This document shows, in pieces, positions 12,676 through 25,617 of a DNA stretch of 64,000 nt (its first letter is position 1; every line of letters starts with the position of its first letter). The notes beneath the pieces were generated by a model. That model saw nothing but the letters and a program-made list of their open reading frames with translations. It was not told the DNA's origin and ran no database searches. The position numbers were made by a program, and so were the translations under genes. The stretch is from Hexactinellida sp. DTS-2022 (lineage: Eukaryota > Porifera > Hexactinellida), in contig JAPNXP010000006.1 of NCBI GenBank assembly GCA_028753945.1, positions 2,170,001 through 2,234,000 of the forward strand. The letters run 5' to 3'.

Positions 12676-13536
12676 AAGGTTGCCAATTCAATCCAATCGA
12701 TAATCCAATCCAATCGATGTAAATTTTGGCAATCGATATCGATAACCAATCCAATCGATGAAATGATCTGACAATCCAATCCAATAGATAATCAATATAA
12801 TCATCGATTATTCATCGATTATATATCGGTTTTCTATCGATTATTTGTCGATTTTCTATCGATTATTTGTCGATTTTCTATCGATTATTTGTCGATTTTC
12901 TATCAAATATTTATCGATTTTGTATCGATTATTTGTCGATTATTTGTCAATTTTCTATCGATTATTTGTCGATTATTTGTCGATTTTCTATCGATTATTT
13001 GTCGATTATTTATCGATTTCCCATCAATTATGCATTGATTATCCATCGATTGTGTATAAATTATTATAATTTATAGAATTTTTATTTAGGGTTGTTTATC
13101 TTGTCACCATGAGTAAGAAATATGGCACTACCGAACCCAGGCAAAAGAATTTGAACAACAATATTATGAATTTATACAATTAAAGTTTAGAGCAGCATAA
13201 TAACATCTATAGATGCTTCAATATGGATATTTACATAAAACAACACCGTATATGAAGTATAAACAAATAGCGAAAATTTTGAATACACATTTTTATGGAG
13301 GTGTTTAATTCATTAGCCATAATTTTGGCATGTTTTTCATGCTTATTCGTCCAAACAAATAAATATACTAATATTATTCGCTCTACTCGTAAAATCGAAA
13401 AAATCGATAAAAAATCGATAATCGATAAAATCCGTCGATAATTATCCAATCGATGAAAACTTCGGGCAATCCAATCAATACAAAATTCAGCAATCGATAA
13501 TCGATAAGTTCTCTCGATTGGATTCGATTGGCAACC
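12676..13536. mobile_element. hAT MITE (GGTTGCCAATC family) in the satellite
   Basis: Starts AGGTTGCCAATTCAATCC and ends GATTCGATTGGCAACCC. It is related to the MITE at 39484-42998, which hosts the Transib element. The flanks (ttataata / cattaata) agree at 6 of 8 positions. Inside, 12800-13040 is a minisatellite of TATCGATTATTTGTCGATT-like units of about 19-22 bp. The open frames over it are low-complexity repeats, not genes. Confidence 0.75.
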
Positions 13537-14981
13537 CAGTCATTAATAAGAAATGTGTATATTATGCTGCCCAACTAAGAAATATTAGTCTTAGAGGTGC
13601 GGAAAATAACTCCCTAATAACAACAGTGCTTATAATGCTGCCCGAATAAGAAATAAACATTAGTCTTAAACGGACAACAAAGGACAACTAACAACAAAGG
13701 ACAACGGACAACTATAACACCATCTGTCCAATTTATACTCCCTTCAATAAGAAATATGCATTAGTCTTAGACGGTGCGCAAAAGTCATTCTCGAAAAAAA
13801 AAACAGTGCTCATAATGCAGCCCGTCTAAAACTATACATTAGTCATAAACGGTGCGCAAAGGTAGCTCTCCTTTAACACCAACAGTCCTAATTATACTCC
13901 CCTTACTAAGAAATTTATATTAGTCTTAGACAGTGCCCAAAAGAATCTCTCTATAATAACAACTGTGCTCATAATGCTGCCCGACTAAGAAATATACAAT
14001 AGTCTTAAACGGACAGCAAAAGTACATCTCCATAACAGCAAATGTTCTAATTATACTCCCTAATCTAAAAAATATTCATTATTAATAGACAGTGCCGAAA
14101 AGTGCCTCTCTATATTTAAAGCTGTGCTTATTAAGCTGACATTGTAAGAAATATACATTTATCATAGACGGTGCTCAAATAAACCTCTCTATTATAACAA
14201 CTGTGACTACTATGGAGCCCGACATAGAAATATAGATTAATCATAACAGGTAAGCAAATATACCTCCCTATAAAAACAACTCTCCTAATTATACTCCCCT
14301 TACTAAGAAATATACATTAGTCTGAGAAGGTCCTCAAAAGAACCTCTCTATCTAACAACTGTGCGTATCATGCTGCCCAACTAAGAAATATACATTAGTC
14401 ATATACTGTGCGCAAAAGTACGTCTCTATAACGCCAACTGTTCTAAATATACTTCTAAACTAAAAAATATTCATTATTCATAGACAGTGTCGAAAAGTAC
14501 CTCTCTATAATCACAACAGTGCTTCTTAGGTCCCCTACTAAGAAATATAAATTAGTGTTAGAAGATGAGCAAAAGAACCTCTCTATCTAACAACTGTGCT
14601 TATTATGCTGCCCAACTAAGAAATATTCATTAGTCTTAGACGGTGGACAAAAGTACTGTATAATAACAATTGTCCTTAATAAGCTGCCAGACTAACAAAT
14701 ACAGACTTTTTAATTGACGGTGCTCAAATGAACCTCACTATAATACCAAATGTGTATATTATGCTGCCAGACTAAGAAATATAAATTAGTCTTAGACGGT
14801 GAGCATACTTAGTACCTCTCTATAAATACAACTGTCCTTATTGTGCTCAACTACTGAGAAGTATACATTAGTTAGAAGGTGCGCAAAAGTACATCTCTTT
14901 AATAACAACCGTGCATATAATGCAGCCCGACTAAGCAATATACATTAGTCTAAAATGTTGTGGAAAAGTAACGCTCTATAA

Positions 14982-15160
14982 CAGGGGTCGGCAACCCTAG
15001 GCACGGGTGCCACTTATGGCATGCGAAGTATTTCTCCACGGCACGCTAAGTGATTTTACTCAAACTCTTCCTTGTCGAGATTTCAGTTTTTCTCTGTTTT
15101 TGCCAACCTGAACAAATTAGTTTTAACTCCAAAAAGTGTTATTACCTGTCATTTAATACA
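14982..15160. mobile_element. hAT end inserted in the satellite
   Basis: CAGGGGTCGGCAACCCTAGG with following GGCAC motifs is a common hAT terminus. The satellite resumes at about 15165. The opposite terminus is not clear, so the right border is approximate. Confidence 0.6.
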
Positions 15161-16345
15161 TAAGACGGATGGACAAAAGAACCTCTCTATCTAACAACTG
15201 TGTATATTATGCTGCCCACTAAGAAATATACATTAGTTTAGACGGTGCGCAAAAGTACTTCACTATATAACAACTGTGCATATTATGCTCCCCTACTAAG
15301 AAATATATATTAGTCTAGAAGGTGAGCAAAAGAACCTCTCAATCTAACAAATGTGCTTATTACTCTGCCCCACAAAGAAATATACATTAGTCATAGGCAG
15401 TGCCTAAAAGAACCACTCTATAATAACAGCTGTGCTCATTATGCACCCCGAATAAGAAATATACATTAGTCTTAGAAGGTCCGCAAAAGAACCTCTCTAT
15501 CTAACAACTGTGTATATTATGCTGCCCACTAAGAAATATACATTTGTCTGAGACGGTCCGCAAAAGTACCACACTATATAACAAATGTGCATACTATGCT
15601 CCCGCATAAGAATATAGATAATGCTTTGACGGTGCGCAAAAGTAACACACATAATAAATTCTGTGCATATATTGCTTCCCTACTAAAAAATTTAGATTTG
15701 TAATAAAAGGTGTGCAAAAGTACCTCTCTATAATAACAAACTGTGCTTATTATGCTGCCCTACTAAGAAATCTACATTAGTCATAGAATGTGCTCAAATG
15801 AACCTCTCTATGATAACAACTGTGCATATAATGCTTCCCTACTAAGAAATATACATTAGTCTTAAACGGTGCGCAAAAGCACTTCACAATAATAACAAGA
15901 GTCCATATTATGTTTCCCACTAAGTAATATATTTATGCTAAAACGTTGCGCAAAAGTATCTTTCTATAATAACAACAGTGCTTATAATGCAGCCCTTCAA
16001 GCAAATATACATTAGTTTAAAACGTTGTGCAAAAGTAACGCTCTATAGTGCTTCTTATCTCCCCTAATATGAAATATACATTAGTCATAGAAGGTGCCCA
16101 AAAGCACCTCTCTATAAATCCAAATGTCCTAATTATACTCCCCTTACTAAGAAATATACATTAGTCTTAGACGGTGCGCACAGGTACCACTCTATAATAA
16201 CAACTTTGCCTATTATGCTCCCCTACTAAAAGATATACATTAGTCTTAGACGGTGAGCAAAAGTATCTCTTTATTATAACAACTGTGCTTATTATGCTGC
16301 ACTACTTATAAATATACATTCATCATAGACGGTGCGCAAAATTAC

Positions 16346-16830
16346 CTCACTCGTGACCTTCGTTATATTTGGCCTTACTACTACTCCCAACCATGGATTA
16401 CTTAAAGTCCATTGATTATTTGCTGTCATATCTTTATCTCAATAGCTAGTAATGACAGCCTTGAGAAATGCATTATGATTATATAGGAAGTTTGGAACAT
16501 GATATCAAGGCCTACATAACACACTTTAGAATTGTGATATATCACCATTTGATTACGTAATCGCTATTTATCGTGGGGATTATCGTGTTTTTATAGCCTT
16601 CTTTTAACATAGTTAAACGCTTTGTAAATGTTCAAAATTGGAACATGAGGATGTCCATAATTAGTTGAATGAAATATATCGAAATATAAATGTGATGTTG
16701 ACACATTCCTCGGTTGCCAGGGAAATGCATATTTCTTATAATGAGCCTTAACTCAAAGACTATCAATATTATGTAAACTATGCTAATACTGATCCATCCG
16801 CAATAGGTAACTTCCTATTCATTGATAATA
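16346..16830 (+). repeat. Arm of repeat family X, right of the satellite
   Basis: Diverged copy of the 4311-4609 sequence in the same orientation (CGTGACCTTCGTTATATTTG, then CCATGGATTA, then ACATGATATCAAGG). It runs on into sequence that appears inverted at about 29995-30300, including GATTACGTAATCGCTATTT and GATCCATCCGCAATAGGTAA. Non-coding. Confidence 0.65.
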
Positions 16831-17135
16831 CATTTTCTAGGCCTAACTTCAATATTTTTTGAGAAAATGAGATTAATTGCACTTAATTCTATATCTGGTA
16901 ATATTCTTGTTATTAACCAAACAAATCAGATGACCCACATAGTGTTAAAAATAATAAGACCCATGTTAACTAATAACTTTCGTTAAGTAAGTGCGTAAGT
17001 TTGATGAAGGTGTTCGATTATGTGTTGTCTATTTTTTATATAGTTTATACTAATCGAGTCAAATTTGCAAAAGTCATCAAGGAAAGGTCACCGTGTGATG
17101 TCATACTCACAATATTTCCCTTAGAAATCCAATTG

Positions 17136-17272
17136 CAGGGCCGGCGCCACCTGGGGTGTCCGGACACCCACTGTTCAAGGAAATGAAGCGGTGCTTGGAC
17201 AGTGACACCCACTAGACTATACAGTGGACACCCACAAAACCCACATCTCATAATACGTGGCGCCGGCAATGA
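17136..17272. mobile_element. Small palindromic MITE (CAGGGCCGGCGCCAC)
   Basis: CAGGGCCGGCGCCACCTGGG at the left mirrors GTGGCGCCGGC at the right, and GTGTCC blocks are repeated inside. The hAT-like CAGGG start is intact, but the right tip is degraded and I see no clean target duplication. The open frames here are non-coding. Confidence 0.55.
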
Positions 17273-17409
17273 ATTGACCCATGTCGCTTTGACAAACTAT
17301 TCCTTTATACCAAATCTCCGCTTTCTAAGTAGTATGGCCTTTTCAATTAATTACGGACAAACATCCACACAAATACACAAACAACAATTGTGCTTTTAAT
17401 ATATAGATA

Positions 17410-17725
17410 CAGTCAACTTCGCTTAATAGAGTCACCTTGGGACCAGTTTACTTTGACCCGATTAAGCGGAGAAATCTGTTATCCCAAAAATATATTTAGC
17501 CAAACTGTCATTCCGTCCTCAAATTCTGTGAAATTTTGACCCGATTGAGCGGAGGAATCTATTAACCGGTGGCTCTATAATTCTTTCGACGACTAGGTAA
17601 ATGAAATTGAAATTGAAAGTAAATTCACTTTCAAATGAAACTGAAAATGAAATTGGGATTTTCTATTTATACCTTTACCCCGTGTGCAATGAAGTGATAA
17701 CTTATTAATTAAGCTAAGTCGACTG
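17410..17725. mobile_element. pogo-like MITE
   Basis: TA-CAGTCAACTTCGCTTAAT at the left and AAGCTAAGTCGACTG-TA at the right form short terminal inverted repeats flanked by TA, as in pogo/Tigger elements. The interior has ATTAAGCGG / GATTGAGCGG motifs and no gene. Confidence 0.65.
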
Positions 17726-17875
17726 TAGATGATTATATATTTGTTAATTTATCCATATTTAATGATTGTCATTAATCTCGAAACTGGTTTAAGAACCTCC
17801 AATTTACTAATAGTTCTTGTGGCTCATTACCACTCGAAAAGGTGTCCTAACACCTTGAGGCGATGATGACTTGGC

Positions 17876-18815
17876 GCAAAAATCCAAATTTGCAGGTGTG
17901 CAGATTTGCAGGTGTGCAGTATTTTCTTTTGGAGGCACTATCATATAACCAACCTCCAAAATATAGTGCCATCATAGGAACATGCTGTCGGCACAGCTGC
18001 AATTTTTGATTTTTTTCTTTTCTTTCTCCATAGATGGTGCCCTGGCCAGAGCTTCATAGTTGATGGGCTGAAAGTTGTTATGTAGGTGCGAATATCACGT
18101 CCAATTTGTACCTTGGGTTACTATTTATTATTAACAAATTTTGGACACATTTTTTACACATTTCAAAATTTGTCAGGTCCATAACTCAAAAAATGTTTTA
18201 CTAAACAACCAACTATTATTTAACCAATTAATTCAACATAAAATTCTGCGTTTGATAGGAAAAGACAAATTTTTATAATGGGTTTAATTCATGCCATAAA
18301 TGGGGGTTGAAATTTCTTTGTTTACCCACACTTCAGTTTCAGTAAAACTGTTAAATCTAATTGTTTTAACTTGTAATAAATATATTGATTTAACTTGTGA
18401 ATTCGAGATGGCTTCTATTTAATTGTAGTGTTACTATGCAATGGATTAATGCAAATTAAATAATTTAAGGAATTTGTTGACATAACTAAACTCACAGTGG
18501 ATATCATTGCTTTAATATTTACGATTTATAAAATTTATTATCACTACATAATGAATGAATGGCATTAAACTCAAGATGGTTTAGGATAGAAATAAACTTC
18601 AAATTCATCAATCGTTCTTTTGTCTCGTAGCAACTTGACAAATGGGTCTAAACAACTTGAGGCATTGATAACATGGCGAAAAAAAAATCAAATATTGCAG
18701 CTGTGCCGACAGCATTTCCCTTCGGAAGCACTATGAATTGACTAGCCAAAAAATGATAATGCCTCCGAAGAACTTGTTGTCGGAACAGCTTCAATTTTGG
18801 ATTTTATTTTTTTCG
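17876..18815. repeat. Repeat family R with flanking hairpins
   Basis: Two hairpins (17876-18012 and 18680-18815) each contain GTGCCGACAGCA-like arms and AATATAGTGCC or similar loop sequence. They flank about 670 bp beginning GGTGCCCTGGCCAGAG. The same body plus hairpin occurs in the same orientation at 33140-33985, and the body start alone at 58320-58625. No open frame. Confidence 0.75.
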
Positions 18816-18825
18816 AATTGATTCA

Positions 18826-19095
18826 GAAACTGGCAAGAGCTGTTGTGTGGTATTTTGAGACGCTGTGGTATTTTGAGAAGCCTATATGATACACTCTATA
18901 CACCATGGATGTGCTATTACAAATTAGACTGTGGTATTTTGAGACGCTGTGGTATTCTGAGGCGCAACTATATAAGGTAAAATTATATTACTCTCCTTGT
19001 CTACAACTATCACAACACAATCAATCAATCAATCAATCAATCAAACAAACAAATCAAACCAAACCAAATAATCAATCATTTCTATTCTGATTTTT
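18826..19095. repeat. Repeat family Z (GTGGTATTTTGAGACGCTG)
   Basis: GTGGTATTTTGAGACGCTG occurs twice around ACCATGGATGTGCTATTACA. The same arrangement recurs at 46835-47130, where a 177-bp MITE has inserted, and partly at 47218-47250. A run of AATC/AAAC/AACC tetranucleotides lies at 19018-19070. It could be the 5' end of the adjacent P-type element, but no matching opposite terminus was found. Confidence 0.5.
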
Positions 19096-21492
19096 AAATG
19101 AATTCAGAAGAATATCAAGAAATTATTCAGTTCCTTCGCGAACAAAAATATCCTAAGACAGTACAAGACTCACGGCAAACAAGATGGAATTGCAAAAGAA
19201 AACTGTCCTCCTATTTCATTGTAGAATCGGACACATTATTCAAGCCTGCAGCAACATGAAAGAGATAACGATGCATTTATGGTAAACAGTTTTCAAGACC
19301 TAATTGAGAAAATCCCAGGACTTATTTTACCAAATAAGTGGATGGTTTGTCATTCTGATATGATTCCCTTCATATATATAAACCCGAGTTCTCAGATCAG
19401 GGAATGAAGATTCAAGCCTGTTTGAAGGTATCTCGCAACCTAAGAATCTTTTCGTTTCGCGATAACCTCAGTATTCCGTTGACGTTGGATGTTTTATCTG
19501 ATATACGACAGATCGAAGAAATTATCCAACAGACTGAAGATTTTTACATTCAAGCAAAATTCTACAAACCCGGACCAGCTTGTTTTTCATATTAATCAGG
19601 CCATTAAGCACGTTAACTTGGCAAAGAAACGGCTCATTTCTAATTCTTCAGACTCAGATGATAGTCCATAAACGGCTTCCTATCTTTCACATCTTCAATT
19701 AATCGAATGCCAATTAGATAATATTCTCCCGAGTAAATTCAAGCGTAGATATAATGTTCTTACTCAGGTACTAATGGCTTTAAAATATCACCTGATCTCT
19801 CCAGCTTGTTACAGATACTTACAGTCACTCGAATGCCTCTCTTTACCACATCCTAAAACTCTTCAAAAACTCTGCTCAAATTTTGGGCTAGAGAATGATT
19901 TTTCAGCATTTCTTATGCAAGCTACCTCTGAGTTTAGCGAAAAGGAAAAGAATATTATTCTTCAACTGGATGAGATACAAGTATATCTAACGTCGATTAT
20001 AAGGGAGGAAAAATATTTGGCTAATCATTGCAACCTGATCACCCGATTAAAACTGTTTTCGCCATAATGGCATCAAGTCTTTATAAAAAGTGGTCAGAAA
20101 TTGTCCGCTTGCTTCCATGCTCTTCTAATTCTGCTACCGAGATTTATACACTGGTCAAGTATGTCATTGGTGACATTGAACGCTGTGGTCTAAAGGATCA
20201 AGTTATCTGTACTGATAACTATCCTCTAAACTTGAACTTTTTCAAACTTTTTTCTTCTGATAAAAAGACTCTGACACCTACTGCTATTCATCCCATTGAT
20301 CCAGAAAGAAAAATCTTCTTAATTTTCGATTTCGTTCATATTATAAAATCAATACGAAACAACTGGATCAATTTGAAAGATTATGAACATACATTTTCTG
20401 ATCCAAACACACTTATTTTTCCGAACCATGAAAATAGCCAACATATGCGTATTGCGAAATTTCAAGATATTCGAATGCTTTACAAAAACGAGCAGAGTTT
20501 AATTATCAAACAGGGTCATCGTTTAACAGCTAAAGCTTGCTGGCCCATAAGTTTAGAGCGTCAAAATGTCAGCCTAGCTTTAAAGATTTTCGACACATCA
20601 ACACTCGCTGCATTATCTATTTACAACTCCGCACGAACAAATTCCGAAACCCAAACAATCGAGTTTCTTGACATTGTTATAAAAGTTTGGAAGATCTTCA
20701 ATGTCAATACATAAGCATATCAGACTTAATGATGATTTTTCCAAACCTCTTACGTGTGATGATTATCGTTTTATTTTTTATACGGCTCATTGTCAATTGG
20801 CTTGCACGATGGCGATCTCGTGAAAATAAACACTGTAAATTGAGTCCCCAAACCTTCACAATTTTCTCTCATTAATGTCTTCCCCTGATTGAAATAGTAA
20901 AACATCTCACTCAAAATTGTGGATTTGATTACGTGCTCACATCACGATTACAAAATGACCCAATCGAACATCATTTTAGTTTGTATCGTATGATGTCTGG
21001 TGTACATAATCACGTTAGTTATTCTCAAATTATTGAAAGTGAACGACGAATCAAGTTATCAAGCATCCTCAAAATATTCTCGAAAAGGAACGATCAGATT
21101 ACGTCAGTTTAAAGGATATGATCGATTCCTGTTCCTCCTCATCTAACGAACCTTCCAATTATGCTTTAAACCTAGATACATACCTCATAGCATTGCAATC
21201 CTTTTCGACCATTACTTTTGATAGTTCACTTCTTCAATCAGTTGCCTTTGTCCGTGGATATGCTGTACACTCGTATTTGAAGCAATCTGTCAAGTGTGAT
21301 ATTTGTATGTCATTGATTACACAGGATAAAGAACTCGAAATCGTTGGTACGGAAGATACTTATGAACTAATCCAACTTATTGACCGAGGTGCTCTCAAAT
21401 GGCCATCTCATATTGTTATAGATGCCATTATTATTGTGTTAAAGATCTTTAATACAATCGAAAATGACGAAACCATAATGCGACGATTTTAA
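19096..21492 (+). pseudogene. P-type (THAP9/P element) transposase, decayed
   Basis: Several open stretches in shifting frames follow the order of P-type transposases. 19096: a short N-terminal region (MNSEEYQEIIQFLREQKYPK). 19774-20040: a segment ending LDEIQVYLTSIIREEKYLA, where the first catalytic Asp is expected. 20028-20714: the longest intact piece, 228 codons, with VICTDNYPLNLNFF and IFLIFDFVHIIKSIRNNW, the RNase H-like and GTP-binding insertion region. About 20930-21060: LTSRLQNDPIEHHFSLYRMM, the conserved motif with the last acidic residue. 21118-21492: the C-terminal region with CDICMSL and LIDRGALKWPSHIV. Frameshifts near 20040, 20715 and 20875 and missing starts show it is dead. 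No THAP zinc finger was identified. Family call is confident. Confidence 0.85.
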
Positions 21493-22177
21493 CAGGGCCC
21501 TCTAGACAAATCCTAATTCGGCTGACAATTATTTTAATCGAAGAAAGCCAGAGCATAAACTGGAGAAATACATGTTGTTTTTGCAATGTGCAGGGTGGAC
21601 TATCCTCCGAAAGATAACTACAATCACAGCGAACGTTATTTTGGCCAATAAAGTACGAAATGTTAATTCCGCTCTACCAGAACAACAACAAAAATATCCA
21701 CTCTCGCAAACTCAAAAAGTTTATAGATGAATGAATTAATAACTCAAATTTTTACAAACATTATGTACTTCTCCTCAGTTTTATTACCTTATTATGTATG
21801 GTGTCTACAATTGCAATCATCAAAGCTTTTGATTGATATTGTTGATAATAAATTCCAATTAGGACTGGAATTATGATAGAACTTAAATACCATTTTTTAA
21901 ATAACAAGATGATTGATCCATTGAGGAAATCATTAAGTTCAATATGGCACTTCTAACATATCCATGGTCCGTGTTTTAATTTCAGTACTCCGTCCTTATT
22001 ATTTCGTAGTCCATGGTTCTAGATTGTCTAATTAGTAAAGCATTTTATTCTGACGACAAATAACAACTAACATGATTTCGCAAGCTCCCAAATTGATTTT
22101 ATATTTATTTTTGTAATGTTCAGTTAAGCTAATTAATTTGGGAATGACCCTTGATCTAAACTTTACAAGTCAAACTT

Positions 22178-22255
22178 TCAGAGTTATAGCCTTTTGAAGT
22201 CAGACTTGGCACATTGACAGTCCAAAACTGACTTCAAATGACTATAACTCTGAAT
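22178..22255. repeat. Hairpin, arms of about 28 bp
   Basis: TTCAGAGTTATAGCC-TTTTGAAGTCAG is inverted about 25 bp later as CTGACTTCAAATG-ACTATAACTCTGAA. It overlaps a 112-codon minus-strand open frame (22522-22184) with no recognisable domain, which I do not count as a gene. Confidence 0.7.
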
Positions 22256-22779
22256 TTTTATATTGAAATGTTGAAAATTTTGTTTACACCCTAAGTATAT
22301 ATGCAAATATACTAATGTATGAATAACAACGAAATTGAACGAACAATATGTCTGTGCCAGCCTACAAACCTTTGAACCCAATTGAAATGTCACCCTCCAT
22401 GATGTCATACAATTCCCGGATCTTATAAAGGTCGCTACAGCAAAGATATAGGTCAGATTCACCTGAAATTTGAAATCTAGGTATACTCTAGTGGGTACTG
22501 TCCAAAAACAATCGAATCTCAATTTATCTGACGAGCATTGTGGGGCCGAAATTTAAACTTTCGTCCGAAATTGGCTATATAACAGAAAATTCCTGGTTCA
22601 CAGAACTCTACTGACTTCAAATCTACTCAGAATTCAAAAAAAATTGCCAGATTATCTATCCGGTGTGAAACATAGAGGAAAATGAATTTAGCTCAATTTG
22701 TCATTTGCAGTATAGTGGGGCCTTAAGGGCTCGTACTAATTAAAACACGTTTTTACCCAAATGCTATTTGATTGAAATA

Positions 22780-23328
22780 CAGTCAACTCCGCTTAATTGG
22801 GACACGTTTGTTCCAGGCCTCTTGTCCCAATTAAGCGGAGATCTCAATTAACCGAAAAAATACAAAAGGTAGTGATCTACTAGCGATTTACAACTTTATT
22901 AGTTTTAAACCTGTTACAACAATTCCTCCAATGCTTGCGGGCCCTTGATTATACTCGCAAACATTGCATGAGCCATAATATTATGTGGACAGTTTGAATT
23001 ATGTGTCAAGCACAAGCTCATAACCTCTGGTAAATTTCGATTTCACGGAAATAAATTTGAAAATAGACCCTATTTACAAATTTTGTTAAATGTATGACAG
23101 TATTGATGTATATTATTAGTCTTTGTACTAATTAATATGAAATTTCTATTGAGCGAGCACCAATTTTGAACCCAATTTGTTGTGTTTGTCCCGATTAAGC
23201 GGAGTTTGTCCCGATTAACCGAAATTTTTTAATATTAGCTTCTATGGAAAGGATTCGGTTCTTGGGAATTTGTCCCAATTAAGCGGTTGTCCCGATTAAC
23301 CGGTGTCCCAATTAAGCGGAGTACACTG
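22780..23328. mobile_element. pogo-like MITE
   Basis: TA-CAGTCAACTCCGCTTAATT at the left and AATTAAGCGGAGTACACTG-TA at the right. Several internal GTCCC(A/G)ATTAAGCGGAG copies suggest repeated terminal motifs or internal duplication. Non-coding. Confidence 0.75.
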
Positions 23329-23543
23329 TATATTGAATTGTTAATGGATGGTGACACATTCCTCATTTGCCAAAGATTTAACGCAGCCTAGACTATTGAT
23401 CTATCCATAATAGCTAATAGATTACTTCCTATGAATTCATAATTATATTTCTATATCAATGTTATTATCGACCTAGCAAACTTACCGTGCTAGTGGTTTC
23501 ATAATTGGTGTTACCTCGAGATCTTGCACAAGTGGCTACTCAC

Positions 23544-24030
23544 CAGGCTTGGGGCTGATTACGATTACAATCGTAATCGATTGTAATCGATTACAACTTT
23601 TCCTGTAATCGTAATCGTAATCATAATCAAGCTTTTCTTGAAGGATGTAATCGTAATCGTAATCGTAATCACCCCCTAGTAATCAGCCCCAGATATGGCA
23701 CCAGGCCCCCCAAATTTTCCACAATAACTTTAAATAAGGATATAGTTTGAGGGTTCGCTGATCTCATTGCACCTCCAAATATATATCCGGCCCCTACAAA
23801 TAATTCTTGGTGGCTACCCCCATGCACACGGGCATTATTTTTCGTGCGCATGAAACTCCGGGGCTTAATCGAAACAATCGTAATTGCATCGTAAAGAAAT
23901 GAATTGTAATCGATTGTAACCGATTACAACATTTCCTGTAATCGTAATCGTAATCATAATCAAGCTTTTTCTGAAGGATGTAATCGTAATCGTAATCGTA
24001 ATCACTCACTAGTAATCAGCCCCAGGTCTG
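23544..24030. mobile_element. hAT MITE, GATTAC family, copy 1
   Basis: Starts CAGGCTTGGGGCTGATTAC and ends GTAATCAGCCCCAGGTCTG. Perfect 8-bp duplications CTACTCAC lie at 23536-23543 and 24031-24038. The interior is rich in GTAATC/GATTAC hexamers. Copies of the family are at 38545-39042 and 43816-44267. There is a second internal terminus-like CAGCCCCAG near 23683, so the element may be composite. Confidence 0.85.
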
Positions 24031-24487
24031 CTACTCACTCACAATGGTGCCACACGTCCGTTTTTCGGAATTGATTTATTAACTACTATTTTTATACAAT
24101 TTACATAATACTATTTACAGCATTCAAAAATTATCAACTTTATGGCTGAGCAATTAAAATACCATATTATCTTGTATTTCCAATTTTCCATTCTGAATAT
24201 TTAGTTATTTTATCTTTTCAATATTCTCTTTTTATCTATGGCTGAGCCTCTGAGCATCGTTTAGGAAATTTTTATTTATTTAAATATTTTATAATAATAA
24301 TAAAATGCTCGCTGTTACCTTATATTTCAATATTAGAGGGTAGAAACTAATTGATAGGTAGAGAAATGTTTTTATAATTCCTTTTATTCAGGTATTCTTG
24401 CTAATTTAACTAAAATACTGACCTCCCGCTTTTAGAGTATCAACCTCCCGCTTTTAGATGAAACTACCGCCACAGGTCCCACTTTTG

Positions 24488-24745
24488 GGATATATATATA
24501 TTTTAGGTTGGCAGCACTGAACTCGGAACATACAAACAAATATATACACATATATATATACATAGGCGTAGGCTCCGGTAGGGTTGGTGAGGCCATGGCC
24601 CTACCAATAATTTGTCAAGAGCCATCATCTTCTATTAAGTATGATGCAAGTTAGCATAAATGGCCCTACCAATCCGGGCAATCCCCATCCCGAGTATACG
24701 CCCCTGTATATATATACACCCACCCTTGTGTTTTAATAGTATAGA
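24488..24745 (-). mobile_element. Possible Helitron 5' end (minus strand)
   Basis: Read on the minus strand, TCTATACTATTAAAACACAA begins at 24745. This matches the 5' ends of the Helitron-like elements at 37114-37620 and 59353-61587. The 3' end is not visible, so the left border is arbitrary. Confidence 0.4.
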
Positions 24746-25440
24746 TTATTTTATTCTAATTTCTAGATACAGATTATCACAGCGAACCCCTACCCTTTTC
24801 AACCGTAGGCCCCCTTTAGCAAATACCAAACGTTCTATGGACCCCGTACCATTGCCCGTAATACAAATTTAGAGATCTTGTCGACCCCCTACTTCCATCC
24901 GTGGACCCAATTTCAGAACCGCTGCCCTATCAGATGTTTGTTAGGTGAAGAAAGTTCCTCTGACGAATTCTACTGCAAATACTAGTTTCACTCCTAATCC
25001 CATTACTTTACAGAGAGACTCTATATTGTTGTATAATGTTACACTTAGCTCATTGTGTCTTGTATATTTATTTCATTAATTAATTAACTATGGTAATGTT
25101 AGTTCAAATCTTCACTAACTACTATTAGGGATTTAATTCATATCAGAAGGGGAACAAGATATAAGAAAACCCAAGAAATATGCATCAACAATGTAACCTG
25201 ACTGTAAACAATGAAAATTTTATTATACATAATGTATTAGGTATATTATTGAAATATATACTAACTCGTTTAACCAGCCCATGGTCCAAAAAAAACATGA
25301 GCGCCATTGCCTTAGTATATTAGAATGCAATGGACAGATCTATCGCATTCTGTTAATTAATCTACAACTTCGAGAGAAGAAGATATCTATAGTAAAATTT
25401 TAGATTTTTTAATCTTCATTACAAAAATTCTTCGGTTACT

Positions 25441-25582
25441 TTCGGATGGTGCAGTTTCTATGATGGGTGTTCGCAAAAGATTTGTAGCCAGGATGAAACT
25501 AATTGCCCAAAATTGTAAATATATACATTGTTTTTGCACCGACAAGCGATGGCAACAAATAAACTTTCCCCGTTCCTAAATG
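25441..25582 (+). pseudogene. hAT transposase fragment
   Basis: The reading SDGAVSMMGVRKRFVARMKL, then KYIHCFCTDKRWQQ, matches the SDGAPSM...HC motif block of ZBED5/GTF2IRD2-type hAT transposases. It stops after about 47 codons and is followed by Helitron sequence. A remnant only. Confidence 0.7.
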
Positions 25583-25617
25583 ATGTGCTATAAGTCTGCA
25601 TAAAGCTCATTAACTTT

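Larger units (their letters stand above)
4610..16345. repeat. Satellite array, unit about 80 bp, with insertions
   Basis: Tandem copies of a unit of about 78-80 bp run through this interval, roughly 120 in all. The core reads AAGAAATATACATTAGTC, then (t/a)tA(g/a)ACGGTGCGCAAAAGTACC, then TCTCTATAA. Two unit types often alternate: one with ACCAACTGTCCTAATTATACTCCC and one with ACAACTGTGCTCATAATGCAGCCC. Units from about 13.5 kb on are more mixed. The array is interrupted at about 4850-5880, 12676-13536 and 14982-15160. Short open frames inside it are by-products of the repeat. Its function is unknown; the sequence does not show whether it is centromeric or heterochromatic. Confidence 0.95.

Noticed and set aside
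12845..13076. Overlapping open frames of 70-74 codons
   Set aside because: Translations of the TATCGATTATTTGTCGATT minisatellite; pure repeat.
22184..22522. A 112-codon minus-strand gene
   Set aside because: Overlaps a hairpin and shows no domain, codon bias or splice context.
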